The position numbers and the translations under genes were made by a program. A stretch of 64,000 nucleotides of DNA from Nocardioides ochotonae (GTDB lineage Bacteria; Actinomycetota; Actinomycetes; Propionibacteriales; Nocardioidaceae): positions 310,001 to 374,000 of the forward strand of contig NZ_CP061769.1 in NCBI RefSeq assembly GCF_011420305.2. Direction: 5' to 3'. Shown one piece after another: positions 33,442 to 41,588 of this stretch. The notes beneath the pieces are model-generated. The model was given only the letters and a program-made list of their open reading frames with translations, had not been told where the DNA came from and did no database searches. Each line of letters opens with the position of its first letter. Within the stretch, counting starts at the first letter, position 1.

Positions 33442-33750
33442 CGGGCCACGGTAGCGACGGCGCGCCGCCTCGTCATGCCCCTTGGGTGAGCGTCCGGCTG
33501 GATCGGTACGCCATCCGCCCAGGCGTGGCCGCGTGGAGGTGGTAACAAAGCGACGGGTTCGGCGGTGTGGAAGACCTGCTGGGTGAGGGGCAGTGAGCAC
33601 GAATTCCACATGTCACGTGTGGACATTCACCTGTGGATAAGTTGTCCACATTCATACCTCACCAGTTTTGGCTGTGTGGCACCCATTCGAACAGAGGTAT
33701 CATTGGCGTAGCGGTGAAGGACGCCGCTACACCTTTCTCGGGAGGCGTCG
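33442..33750. other. 309-bp intergenic region: VOC promoter, DnaA-like cluster and HNH-gene leader
   Basis: This is the only gap over 300 bases without a gene. Reading left to right it holds the minus-strand promoter of the VOC gene (TACCGT near 33448) and the DnaA-like cluster. Next is TCGAACAGAGGTATCA (33687-33702), a LexA-like site with only the left half intact, overlapping TATCAT (33698-33703) as a possible -10. Then comes a hairpin GTAGCGG (33708-33714)/CCGCTAC (33724-33730) in the leader of the HNH gene, with GGGAGG at 33740. No coding frame looks real here. Confidence 0.55.
33602..33650. promoter_or_regulatory. Cluster of DnaA-box-like sequences
   Basis: Within 49 bp lie TGTGGATAA (33632-33640, reverse of TTATCCACA, perfect general consensus), TTGTCCACA (33642-33650, perfect actinobacterial consensus), TGTGGACAT (33618-33626, reverse of ATGTCCACA, one mismatch) and AATTCCACA (33602-33610, core TCCACA). 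Two of them face each other over 1 bp. The stretch is AT-richer than its surroundings. There is no dnaA or dnaN gene nearby, so this is not the usual oriC. Confidence 0.6.
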
Positions 33751-35019
33751 ATGGCCGGTCTGGCTCATCCCTACGTCGCCGGTGTGGAGCGCGTGGAGGC
33801 CGAGCTGGATGAGCTCGCGGGCCTGGATCCGGGGTTCTTGTCGCTGGCCGACAAACGGCAGGCGCTGTTGTCGATGGTGCGGGTGTCCTCGCGGGCGCAG
33901 GCTCTCGAGTCGCGGGTGATCGCGTGCGCCGAGGACGTGGCGGACGCCGAGGGGTTCCGTGATGCCGCCGCGTGGGTGGCTCAACGCGCGCATGCCTCGA
34001 GCAGCTCGGTGCGACGCGCGCAGCGGCTCGGCCTCGCCTGCGAGCAGCGCTGGCATCGGGTCGGGGAGGCGCTGGGCGAGGGGCGAATGAGCATCGACCA
34101 GGGCCATGTCGTTGTCGCGGCCCTGGATGAGGTCTGCTCCGCCGGCCGCCTGGTCGAGGCGACCGCGGCGGAGTGGGGCGACGTGCTGGTCCGCGCGGAG
34201 GCCTATCTGGTGGAACAGGCGGTCGACTTCGGGCCGCGGGCGCTGCAGCGGCTGGGTGAGCGGCTGCTCGAGGTGGTGGCGCCGGAGTGGGTGGATGAGT
34301 TGGCGGAGCGTCGGCTGCGTGATGCGGAGCGGGCGGCGCGGCGGCGTACGACCTTGAAGGTGCAGGGCCTCGGCGATGGGACGGCGCTCATCAAGGCGCG
34401 GGTGCCGGAGTCGGTGGCGTTGCGGTTGACGACGTTGCTGGAGTCGTTCACCAACCCGCGCCGTGAAGATGGCGAGAGCGCGGAGCTCGGCGCCGATGGG
34501 CGGCGGGTGCCCTATGAGCGGCGGCTGGGTGAGGCGTTCTGCAGCTTGTTGGAGTCACTGGATCCGTCCCGGCTGCCGCTGCACGGCGGCGATGCCACCA
34601 CGGTGGTGATCACGATGGACCTGACGGCACTGGTCGAGGGACTGGGGTCCGCGACGCTGGCCGACGGCTCCCGCATCACTGCGGGAGAGGCTCGGCGCCT
34701 CGCGTGCACCGCCAACCTGGTGCCAGCGGTGCTCGGCACCCGTTCGATCCCGCTGGACCTGGGCCACTCGACCCGGCTCTTCAGCCCGGGCCAGAGAAAA
34801 GCCCTGGCAATTCGGGACCGGGAATGCCGGGCGAGCGGCTGTTCGATTCCCGCGACGTGGTGCGAGGCGCATCATCTGCGGCCGTGGTCGGAGGGCGGGA
34901 AGACCGATCTCGAGAATGGGTTGCTGCTCTGCAGTCATCACCATCATCTGGTCCATGACGACCGTTACCTGCATGAGCGGATGCCGAACGGCGACCTTCG
35001 GTTCGCTCGGGGGACGTAG
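33751..35019 (+). CDS. DUF222 / HNH endonuclease protein (second copy)
   Basis: A 422-residue protein of the same family as 14415-15716 but clearly diverged. The DUF222 region covers roughly residues 20-300. The HNH domain runs CRASGCSIPATWCEAHHLRPWSEGG and NGLLLCSHHHHLVHD, with His-His, Asn and terminal His residues present. GGGAGG precedes ATG. Unlike the first copy it has an 85-base leader and only a degraded LexA-like box, but a DnaA-box cluster lies 100 bp upstream. Codon usage looks slightly less GC-extreme than neighbours, hinting at acquisition. Confidence 0.83.
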   Translation: MAGLAHPYVAGVERVEAELDELAGLDPGFLSLADKRQALLSMVRVSSRAQALESRVIACAEDVADAEGFRDAAAWVAQRAHASSSSVRRAQRLGLACEQRWHRVGEALGEGRMSIDQGHVVVAALDEVCSAGRLVEATAAEWGDVLVRAEAYLVEQAVDFGPRALQRLGERLLEVVAPEWVDELAERRLRDAERAARRRTTLKVQGLGDGTALIKARVPESVALRLTTLLESFTNPRREDGESAELGADGRRVPYERRLGEAFCSLLESLDPSRLPLHGGDATTVVITMDLTALVEGLGSATLADGSRITAGEARRLACTANLVPAVLGTRSIPLDLGHSTRLFSPGQRKALAIRDRECRASGCSIPATWCEAHHLRPWSEGGKTDLENGLLLCSHHHHLVHDDRYLHERMPNGDLRFARGT

Positions 35020-35068
35020 ACATGTGGGGGCCGGGCAGCCGGGCTCGGTGCGGGGTGGGCGTGCCGGG

Positions 35069-35323
35069 TCAGAAGGCGCCGCCGCCGCCTCCTCCGCCGT
35101 TGTTGAGGTCGGGCCGGTACGCCGGCCACTGCCGGGCAGGGTCCTTGCCCGCGCCGCTGCGCTTGGCCCGGGCGGCGGTGCCGGGGGTGTTGCCGTCCGC
35201 GCCGGGGCTGTTCGGGTAGGGGACCGGGGTGGCGAGGGCCTTCTTCAGCTTCTCGCTCCTGCGCCAGTCCCAGGCCAGCGCGCCGGTCACGACGACGCCG
35301 GTGCCGATGAGGAAACCGAGCAT
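35069..35323 (-). CDS. Small single-span membrane protein, hypothetical
   Basis: An 84-residue protein with one N-terminal membrane helix (MLGFLIGTGVVVTGALAWDW), a short charged helix RRSEKLKKALA, then a low-complexity tail ending in seven glycines and AF. GGGAGAG precedes the ATG. I recognise no family; similar short membrane-anchored proteins with Pro/Gly tails are frequent in actinobacteria. The coding call rests on the membrane helix and ribosome site. Confidence 0.55.
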   Translation of the reverse strand: MLGFLIGTGVVVTGALAWDWRRSEKLKKALATPVPYPNSPGADGNTPGTAARAKRSGAGKDPARQWPAYRPDLNNGGGGGGGAF

Positions 35324-35448
35324 GTGGCTCTCCCTGCGTCGGTGGGCCCGATGGTTCCGGCTCCGTGGTGCTCAGCACCGTAGCGGCGAACGGGGGATCG
35401 GAGAACCCCCGTGGCGCCGAGGCGGGCGCCCGCGGCCGGCGCCGTTCG

Positions 35449-35454
35449 TAGACT
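35449..35454 (+). promoter_or_regulatory. Leaderless promoter -10 of the GNAT gene
   Basis: TAGACT ends 6 nt before the ATG at 35461, placing the transcription start on the start codon. Confidence 0.6.
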
Positions 35455-35460
35455 CGGCCC

Positions 35461-36012
35461 ATGCCGAGCCCCACGTTCACCCGCGACCTCGGTGCCGGCT
35501 ACGTGCTGGCGCTGCTCGATGAGTCCTCGGTGCCTGCGGTCCACCGGCTGACGCTGGAGAACCGCGCGCGGTTGCGCCGGTGGGAGCACTGGGCCCATGA
35601 GGAGCTGACCGAGGAGGGCCAGCGCGCCTATGCGCGGGCGCTGCTCGCCGAGTGGGTCGAGGGGCGCACCGTCCCGTGCGTGATCCTGGCCGGCGAGACG
35701 GTCATCGGCGCCGCCGGCGCGCGCATCGACCACTACATCGGCACCGCCGACCTCGGCTGCTGGATCGATGGCGAGCACGAGGGGCGAGGTGCGGTCTCGC
35801 GCGCGGTCAGGACGCTGATCGAGATCCTCTTCGAGGAGCGACAGGTCGCCCGCGTGGAGATCCGCGCCGACGTCGACAACGCGCGCAGCCGTGCCTTGGC
35901 GCAGCGCCTCGGCTTCACCCACGAGGGCACCCTGCGGTCGGCCATGTGGGTCGGGGAGGAGCGTCGCGACGTGGCGGTCTACGGGCTGCTCGCCGAGACC
36001 TGGGCGGCCTGA
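35461..36012 (+). CDS. GNAT N-acetyltransferase, RimJ/RimL type
   Basis: A 183-residue GNAT. VPCVILAGETVIGAAGARIDHYIGTADLGCWIDGEHEGRGAVSRAVRTLI contains the acetyl-CoA loop (EGRGAVSRA), and RVEIRADVDNARSRALAQRLGFTHEGTLRSAM is the typical RimJ/RimL C-terminal half. It probably acetylates a protein N-terminus or small amine. No ribosome site; TAGACT 6 nt before ATG suggests a leaderless mRNA. It is isolated between the membrane protein and ipdC. Confidence 0.82.
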   Translation: MPSPTFTRDLGAGYVLALLDESSVPAVHRLTLENRARLRRWEHWAHEELTEEGQRAYARALLAEWVEGRTVPCVILAGETVIGAAGARIDHYIGTADLGCWIDGEHEGRGAVSRAVRTLIEILFEERQVARVEIRADVDNARSRALAQRLGFTHEGTLRSAMWVGEERRDVAVYGLLAETWAA

Positions 36013-36017
36013 GACGA

Positions 36018-36054
36018 CGCACGCCGGACGCCGTTGGACGGCGCCCGGCGTGCG
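36018..36054. terminator. Bidirectional terminator between GNAT and ipdC
   Basis: CGCACGCCGG (36018-36027) pairs with CCGGCGTGCG (36045-36054), with extra internal pairing. Confidence 0.8.
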
Positions 36055-36074
36055 GGGAGAGCGGTGCGGAGGCC

Positions 36075-37145
36075 TCAGACGAGGTTGCCGGCCAGCGAGC
36101 CGAGCCGCTCGACCGCCTGGGCGATGATCCGGTCGACCAGCTCCTCGCAGCTCGGGAGGTCGTCGATCATGCCGACGACCTGCCCGGAGGCGAGCATGCC
36201 GGCCTCGGTGTCGCCGTCGACGAGTCCGGCCTTGAGCAGCATCGGGGTGTTGGCGGCCATCGTCATCTGCACCCAGGAGCGGTCGCTGCTGCGCTTCATC
36301 CGCAGGCCGTCGCCGGCGAACTCGCGCCACCCGGCGCCGCTGAGCTTCTTGAACTCCAGCATTCGGCGGGCGGTGGGGACCGCGCGCTTGACCACGCTGG
36401 TCTCCTCGAGGCCCTGGATGAACGGCGTACGCAGCAGGCGGTGCGGCATCCCGTCGGCCTTGGTGGTGACGACGGTGCCGTCGAGGCCGAAGCCGAGGTA
36501 CTGGCGACGGATCTCCTCGGGCACGGCGCTGTCGCTGGTGAGCAGGAAGCGGGTGCCCATGCCGATGCCGACCGCGCCGTACGACAGGGCGGCGGCGAGG
36601 CCGCGGCCGTCGAAGAAGCCACCTGCGGCGACGACCGGGATGTCGACGGCGTCCAGCACGCTGGGCAGGAGCAGGGTGGTCGGGGTGGCACCGGTGTGGC
36701 CGCCGCCCTCGCCGCCCTGGATCATCACCGCGTCGGCGCCCCAGCCGGCGACCTTCTCCGCGTGGCGGGCCGCGCCGACCGAGGGCATCACGACGATGTC
36801 GTGCTCCTTGAGCCGGGCGATGAGCTCCTGCTTGGGCGCCAGGGCGAACGAGGCGACCTTGACGCCGTGGCGGATGAGCAGCTCGACGCGCTTGCCGGCG
36901 TCCCCGGCGTCGGCGCGCAGGTTGACGCCGAACGGCTTGTCGGTGCGCTCCTTGACCTCGATGATCGCCCGCTCGAGCTCCTCGTAGGTCATGGTGGCCG
37001 AGGCCAGGATGCCCAGGGCGCCGGCGTTGGCGGTCGCGGAGACCAGGCGCGGGCCGGCGACCCAGCCCATGCCGGTCTGCACGATGGGGTGGTCCACCCC
37101 GGTCAGCTCGGTGAGCGGGGTGCGGATGCGCTGCGGCGTGGTCAT
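36075..37145 (-). CDS. ipdC: IpdC, FMN-dependent reductase/desaturase of steroid ring C (NMO-like fold)
   Basis: A 356-residue TIM-barrel flavoprotein of the nitronate-monooxygenase family. HPIVQTGMGWVAGPRLVSATANAGALGILAS, MIQGGEGGGHTG (FMN phosphate loop) and IPVVAAGGFFDGRGLAAALSYGAVGIGMGTRFLLT are diagnostic. In mycobacteria IpdC introduces a double bond into the ring-C diketone acyl-CoA before EchA20 acts. ATG at 37145 is 50 bp downstream of echA20 on the same strand, forming an echA20-ipdC operon as in the Rv3550-Rv3553 neighbourhood. Confidence 0.9.
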   Translation of the reverse strand: MTTPQRIRTPLTELTGVDHPIVQTGMGWVAGPRLVSATANAGALGILASATMTYEELERAIIEVKERTDKPFGVNLRADAGDAGKRVELLIRHGVKVASFALAPKQELIARLKEHDIVVMPSVGAARHAEKVAGWGADAVMIQGGEGGGHTGATPTTLLLPSVLDAVDIPVVAAGGFFDGRGLAAALSYGAVGIGMGTRFLLTSDSAVPEEIRRQYLGFGLDGTVVTTKADGMPHRLLRTPFIQGLEETSVVKRAVPTARRMLEFKKLSGAGWREFAGDGLRMKRSSDRSWVQMTMAANTPMLLKAGLVDGDTEAGMLASGQVVGMIDDLPSCEELVDRIIAQAVERLGSLAGNLV

Positions 37146-37195
37146 GGAGTGGAGACCTTCCGGGTCGTGATGGTGGGGGAGACGGTGGCGCTGCG

Positions 37196-37948
37196 TCAGC
37201 GCCGGGCGGCCTTGTCGGTGCCGGCGAAGTCGTCGCGGAGCTCGTCGGCGACGCCGGCGAGGTTGAGCTCGAAGGTGAAGCCCTGCTCGAAGCGGTAGGA
37301 CTTGTTGACGTCGATCGGGTCGATGCCGTTGAGGGCCTCCTTCGCGGCCCGGATGACGCGGGTGTCCTTCGCGGCGATGTCGCGGGCCACGGCGAGCGCG
37401 GCGTCGTCGAGCTGGTCGCGGGGCACGACCTCGAGCACGGAGCCGTGCTGCACGAGGTCGGCGGCCTTGATCGTGCGCGCGGTGAAGTACAGCGAGCGCA
37501 TCAGGTGCTGGGGGACCAGGCGGGCCATGTGGGTGGCCGCGCCGAGCGCGCCCTGGTTGACCTCCGGGACGCCGAAGTAGGCGTCGTCGCTGGCGACGAC
37601 GATGTCGGAGTTGCCGACCATCCCGACGCCGCCGCCGACGCAGAATCCGTTGACCGCGGAGATCACCGGGACGGGGCACTCATAGATCGCCTTGAAGGCC
37701 GCGTAGCAGCCGCGGTTGGCGCCCAGGATCGCCTCGAACCCGTCGGTGTGCTGCATCTCCTTGATGTCGACGCCGGCGTTGAAGCCACGACCCTCGGCGC
37801 GCAGGACCACGACGTGGTGGTCCGCGCCGGCCGCGGTCACGGCGCTCGCGACGGCGTACCAACCCGCGACGGGCAGCGCGTTCACGGGCGGGTAGTTCAT
37901 GGTGACGACGGCGATGTTCTCGTCGACGGTCGACGTGGTGACTGTCAT
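37196..37948 (-). CDS. echA20: EchA20, HIEC-CoA ring D hydrolase (crotonase family)
   Basis: A 250-residue crotonase. YPPVNALPVAGWYAV, LRAEGRGFNAGVDIKEMQ, VPVISAVNGFCVGGGVGMVGNSD and the C-terminus RFEQGFTFELNLAGVADE almost duplicate M. tuberculosis EchA20. EchA20 opens ring D by retro-Claisen-type hydrolysis of HIEC-CoA, yielding COCHEA-CoA for IpdAB. Start ATG follows AGGAA. The KstR2-like site lies 13 bp upstream. Confidence 0.93.
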   Translation of the reverse strand: MTVTTSTVDENIAVVTMNYPPVNALPVAGWYAVASAVTAAGADHHVVVLRAEGRGFNAGVDIKEMQHTDGFEAILGANRGCYAAFKAIYECPVPVISAVNGFCVGGGVGMVGNSDIVVASDDAYFGVPEVNQGALGAATHMARLVPQHLMRSLYFTARTIKAADLVQHGSVLEVVPRDQLDDAALAVARDIAAKDTRVIRAAKEALNGIDPIDVNKSYRFEQGFTFELNLAGVADELRDDFAGTDKAARR

Positions 37949-37960
37949 GGTCGGTTCCTA

Positions 37961-37974
37961 ACCTAGCGATTGCT
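37961..37974. promoter_or_regulatory. KstR2-like operator between echA20 and the SDR/MaoC operon
   Basis: ACCTAGCGATTGCT matches AnCAAGnnCTTGnT with two mismatches. A second fragment CCTAGCACCCGCTTGGT follows at 37981-37997, similar in half-sites but with the wrong spacing. The two imperfect copies may together replace one good site. Confidence 0.55.
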
Positions 37975-38048
37975 TGGTACCCTAGCACCCGCTTGGTTCG
38001 GCTGGAATGGTCGAGATCGAACTATCCATGAGCAGGGAGACGGAACCG

Positions 38049-38954
38049 ATGGCTGGGATTCTTCAAGGGCGGGTCGCGATCGTGACCGGAGCGGGCCGTG
38101 GGCTCGGACGTGAGCACGCGCTGGAGCTCGCGCGTCAGGGTGCGGCGGTCGTGGTCAACGACTACGGCGTCTCCCTGGCCGGCGAGGGGACCGGCGAGAC
38201 TCCCGCCGAGTCCGTGGTCGCGGAGATCGTGGCCGCCGGTGGTCAGGCCGTGGCGAACCCCGCCGACGTGGCCGACTTCCAGCAGGCGGCGGACATGGTG
38301 CAGCAGGCGATCGACACGTTCGGCGGCCTCGACATCCTGGTGAACAACGCCGGGTTCGTGCGCGACCGGATGCTCGTCAACACCTCCGAGGAGGAGTGGG
38401 ACGCCGTCATCCGCGTGCACCTCAAGGGCCACTTCGCGCCGCTGCGCCACGCCGGCGCGTACTGGCGTGCGGAGGGCAAGGCCGGCCGCACCCGCGCCGC
38501 CCGCGTCATCAACACCTCCTCCGGCGCCGGCCTGCAGGGCAGCATCGGGCAGACGACGTACTCGGCCGCGAAGGCCGGCATCGCCGCGATGACGCTGGTC
38601 GCCGCCGCCGAGATGGGCCGCTACGGCGTCACCGTCAACGCGATCGCGCCGTCGGCGCGCACCCGCATGACCGAGGGCCCGTTCGCCGACAAGATGGCGG
38701 CGCCCGAGGGCGGCTTCGACGTCATGCACCCCGGCAACGTCTCCCCGGTCGTGGCCTGGCTGGCCAGCGAGGACGCCGCGGACGTCACCGGTCGCGTGAT
38801 CGAGGTCGAGGGTGGCCGGATCTGCGTCGAGGAGGGCTGGCGCCACGGCCCGGCGACCGACCTGGGCAAGCGCTGGGACGCCGGCGCCGTCGGTGCCGAG
38901 GTCCGCTCGCTGCTCGGCCAGGCGCAGACCCCCGAGCCGGTGTACGGCGCATGA
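38049..38954 (+). CDS. SDR, (3R)-hydroxyacyl-CoA dehydrogenase type (Rv3548c-like)
   Basis: A 301-residue SDR of the multifunctional-enzyme-2 type. [49 protein letters not shown] and YSAAKAG, with a C-terminal tail past the fold, are close in layout to the Hsd4A-like protein at 298-1221. It resembles KstR2-regulon Rv3548c in length and position. ATG at 38049 is chosen for the GGGAG upstream and the family start MAGILQGR; ATG at 38028 has no ribosome site. It overlaps the MaoC gene that follows. Confidence 0.82.
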   Translation: MAGILQGRVAIVTGAGRGLGREHALELARQGAAVVVNDYGVSLAGEGTGETPAESVVAEIVAAGGQAVANPADVADFQQAADMVQQAIDTFGGLDILVNNAGFVRDRMLVNTSEEEWDAVIRVHLKGHFAPLRHAGAYWRAEGKAGRTRAARVINTSSGAGLQGSIGQTTYSAAKAGIAAMTLVAAAEMGRYGVTVNAIAPSARTRMTEGPFADKMAAPEGGFDVMHPGNVSPVVAWLASEDAADVTGRVIEVEGGRICVEEGWRHGPATDLGKRWDAGAVGAEVRSLLGQAQTPEPVYGA

Positions 38955-39739
38955 GCCACGCCGGTGAGTGGGCGGGTCGCCACCTCGGCGAGCGCACCGT
39001 GGCCTGGAGCGACCGGGACCCGATCCTGTTCGCGCTGGCCATCGGCGCGCGGCCCGAGCAGCTCGACCTCGTCTTCGAGGACCGGCTGCGGGTGCTGCCG
39101 TCGTTCGCGCTCACGCTCGCGCAGTGGGCGCCCGACGTGCTCGGCTCCGGTGGCGCCTTCGACGTCGGCACGGCCGTGCACGGCTCGCAGCGCCTCGACG
39201 TGCTCGCGCCGATGCCCGCCAGCGGTGAGCTGACGATGTCGGCCCGCGTCGGCGACGTGTGGGACAAGGGTGGCGCTGCGGTCTTCGACGTGACGGTGGA
39301 GAGCGACTACTTCGCCGCGACCTGGTCGATCTTCGCGCCCGGCTGCGGCGGCTTCGGCGGCGAGCGCGGGCCGAGCCGTCCGCCGGCACGCACCGAGGAG
39401 CCGACCTGGACCCGCGAGCTGCCGGTGGCCGCCAACGCGGCGGCGCTCTACCGCCTGCTCGGCGACCGTCACCACATCCACATCGACCCCGAGGCGGCGG
39501 CCGGGATCGGGCAGCCCCGCCCGATCCTGCACGGCCTCGCCACGCTGGCCGCGGCCACCCTGGCGGCGGCCGACGCGGCCGGCGCCCACCCGGCGGACCT
39601 GACCCGCCTCGAGGGCCGCTTCGCGGGCCCGGTCTTCCCGGGGGAGACCCTAGCGGTCCGCGGCTGGGCCGACGGCGGCTTCGAGGTCGCCTCCGAGCGC
39701 GGCACCGCGATCGACGCGGGGCTCGCGGTCTTCGGCTGA
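38951..39739 (+). CDS. MaoC-type double-hotdog hydratase (variant motif)
   Basis: A 262-residue relative of the hydratase at 1396. The N-terminal hotdog has WDKGGAAVFD and FAPGCGGFGG. The C-terminal one has YRLLGDRHHIHIDPEAA, keeping the catalytic Asp and His but with His-His where Asn-Pro is usual, then QPRPILHGLATLA. It would hydrate an enoyl-CoA to the (R)-hydroxy product for the SDR it overlaps (ATGA). The pair thus equals a second split multifunctional enzyme 2. The altered motif suggests a different substrate from the first copy. Confidence 0.8.
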   Translation: MSHAGEWAGRHLGERTVAWSDRDPILFALAIGARPEQLDLVFEDRLRVLPSFALTLAQWAPDVLGSGGAFDVGTAVHGSQRLDVLAPMPASGELTMSARVGDVWDKGGAAVFDVTVESDYFAATWSIFAPGCGGFGGERGPSRPPARTEEPTWTRELPVAANAAALYRLLGDRHHIHIDPEAAAGIGQPRPILHGLATLAAATLAAADAAGAHPADLTRLEGRFAGPVFPGETLAVRGWADGGFEVASERGTAIDAGLAVFG

Positions 39740-39795
39740 CGCCCGTCCGCACGACCCGTGCCGGTCCGGCGCGGGAGACACCGAGGAGGAGCGAG

Positions 39796-40725
39796 ATGAA
39801 GACACTGGTGATCGGTGGTGCCGGGATGATCGGCGGCCACGTCGCGACGCTGCTGGCCGACCGTGGCCACGAGGTGAGCGTCGCCGGCCGTTCGGCGCCA
39901 GAGCCGGGCTCGCTGGTGGAGTCCTTCGACTTCCTCCCCGGCGACTACGCCGACGGGGGCTTCTCCGAGGCCGAGCTCGAGGGCTTCGAGGCCCTGGTCT
40001 TCTGCGCCGGGCAGGACGTGCGGCACGCGGGTGCGGACGGCGGCGACGCGGAGTTCTGGGCGCGCTACCAGAGCGACGGCGTGCCGCAGCTGATGCAGCG
40101 CGCCAAGCGGGCCGGCGTACGCCGGGCGGTGCAGGTCGGCAGCTACTACCACATGGTCCGCCCGGACCTGGTGGAGTCGAACCCCTACGTGCGGGCCCGC
40201 CAGCTGGCCGACGATCGCTCGCGCGAGCTCGCTGACGCGGACTTCCACGTCTCGACGCTCAACCCGCCGTCGATCGTCGGGATGATCCCCGGGGTCGCGG
40301 TGCGGCGCTTCGCCAAGCAGCTGGCCTGGGGCCGGGGCGAGCTGACCGCGAAGGTCCCCGACCACGCACCGGCGGGCGGCACCAACTACATGTCGGTGCG
40401 CTCGCTGGCCGAGGCCGTCGACGGGGCGCTGGAGCGGGCCGAGCCCGGGGCGGCGTACCTCATCGGGGACGTCAACCTGAGCTACCGCGACTACTTCCAG
40501 ATCATCTTCGACCTCAGCGGGGGCGGCCGGGTGCTCGAGGAGCGCGACGAGCCGCACCCGTTCATGCCGGACTCGATGATCGTGCCGGGGCGCGGCGCGG
40601 TGATCGCCTACGAGCCGGACCCGGCGGTCGTGACGCTGCTGGGCTACCGCCGCGACGACGTGCGCCCGATGCTCGCCGAGATGGCCGCGGCCGCGGAGTC
40701 GGGCGCCGGGAACGCCGGACGATGA
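39796..40725 (+). CDS. NAD-dependent epimerase/dehydratase-family protein
   Basis: A 309-residue extended-SDR. MKTLVIGGAGMIGGHVATLLADRGH is the NAD-binding start and VQVGSYYHMVR carries the SYY stretch where YxxxK would normally be. The C-terminal substrate domain includes YLIGDVNLSYRDYFQIIFDLSG. No sugar genes are nearby; in sterol clusters such proteins are 3-beta-HSD-like or of unknown use. It follows the MaoC gene by 56 bp with GAGGAG before ATG, and overlaps the next SDR. Confidence 0.75.
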   Translation: MKTLVIGGAGMIGGHVATLLADRGHEVSVAGRSAPEPGSLVESFDFLPGDYADGGFSEAELEGFEALVFCAGQDVRHAGADGGDAEFWARYQSDGVPQLMQRAKRAGVRRAVQVGSYYHMVRPDLVESNPYVRARQLADDRSRELADADFHVSTLNPPSIVGMIPGVAVRRFAKQLAWGRGELTAKVPDHAPAGGTNYMSVRSLAEAVDGALERAEPGAAYLIGDVNLSYRDYFQIIFDLSGGGRVLEERDEPHPFMPDSMIVPGRGAVIAYEPDPAVVTLLGYRRDDVRPMLAEMAAAAESGAGNAGR

Positions 40726-41558
40726 CCGCGGCTGCGCCTCCGCGGCGCACCGCCCTGGTGACCGGCGCGAGCCGCGGCATCGGCAAGCAGGTCGCGCTCG
40801 CGCTGGCCCGCGCCGGCTTCGACGTCGCCTTCACCGCGCGGACCGTGCGCGAGGGCGAGGGCGTCGTGCCGCCGCGCACCCAGCGCGAGGGCGACCGGGC
40901 GATCGCGGTGCCCGGCAGCCTGGACAGCACCGCCGCGGAGGTGGCGGCGCTCGGGGTGCGGGCACTGCCGGTGCCGATGGACCTCACCGACCTGGCGAGC
41001 GTGCGGGCCGCGGCGCGCACCGTGCTGGACGCCTGGGGCCGCGTCGACGTGCTCGTCAACAACGCGATCCTGCACGTGCCCCACGCGCGGCTGCTCGAGC
41101 TCGATCTCGACGCGCTCACGCGCAGTCTCACCGCCAACCACGTGCACCAGCTCGCCCTGGTGCAGGAGATGGTGCCGGCGATGGTGGCCCAGGGCGGCGG
41201 CACGATCGTCGACCTGTGGTCCGGCTCGATCCGCAACGACCCGCCCGCGCCGCCCGGCGAGGGCGGCTGGGGACTGGCCTACTCCTCGGCCAAGGCCGCC
41301 TTCGGGCGGATCGCCGGCGCGATCAACGCGGAGTACCGCGAGGCCGGGGTGCGCGCGTTCAACGTCGACCCGGGGTTCGTGGTCACCGAGGCAGCCGCGG
41401 CGCGCGGCGGCACCGACCGGATCGCGGCGCACGGGGTGGACACCGTGGCCGAGGACACCGCCGGCCGGGCGATCGCGTGGCTGGCCACCAGTCCGGAGGC
41501 CGATGCCCACCTGGGGACGGTGGTCCGCGCCGCGCGGGTGGTCGAGCAGCTCGGCTGA
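40722..41558 (+). CDS. Short-chain dehydrogenase/reductase
   Basis: A 278-residue SDR. VTGASRGIGKQ is the cofactor motif, NNAI the second motif, YSSAKAAFGRI the active site, and FNVDPGFVVTE a later landmark. An insertion around EGEGVVPPRTQREGDRAIAVPG (residues 43-65) is longer than in most SDRs. It overlaps the epimerase gene (ATGA), extending the SDR-MaoC-epimerase-SDR operon. Exact reaction unknown. Confidence 0.8.
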   Translation: MTAAAPPRRTALVTGASRGIGKQVALALARAGFDVAFTARTVREGEGVVPPRTQREGDRAIAVPGSLDSTAAEVAALGVRALPVPMDLTDLASVRAAARTVLDAWGRVDVLVNNAILHVPHARLLELDLDALTRSLTANHVHQLALVQEMVPAMVAQGGGTIVDLWSGSIRNDPPAPPGEGGWGLAYSSAKAAFGRIAGAINAEYREAGVRAFNVDPGFVVTEAAAARGGTDRIAAHGVDTVAEDTAGRAIAWLATSPEADAHLGTVVRAARVVEQLG

Positions 41559-41588
41559 GCTCCCGGCAACAGGCTCAGGGCAACAGGC

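Noticed and set aside
33602..33650. Chromosomal origin oriC
   Set aside because: Only four DnaA-like boxes, and no dnaA, dnaN, rpmH or gyr genes nearby.
33473..33655. 60-codon minus-strand ORF in the DnaA-box region
   Set aside because: No ribosome site, no recognisable fold, and overlaps the regulatory sites; probably chance.
37981..37997. Second full KstR2 site after the first in the echA20 promoter
   Set aside because: Half-sites CCTAG and CTTGG are present but spacing departs from the 14-bp consensus.
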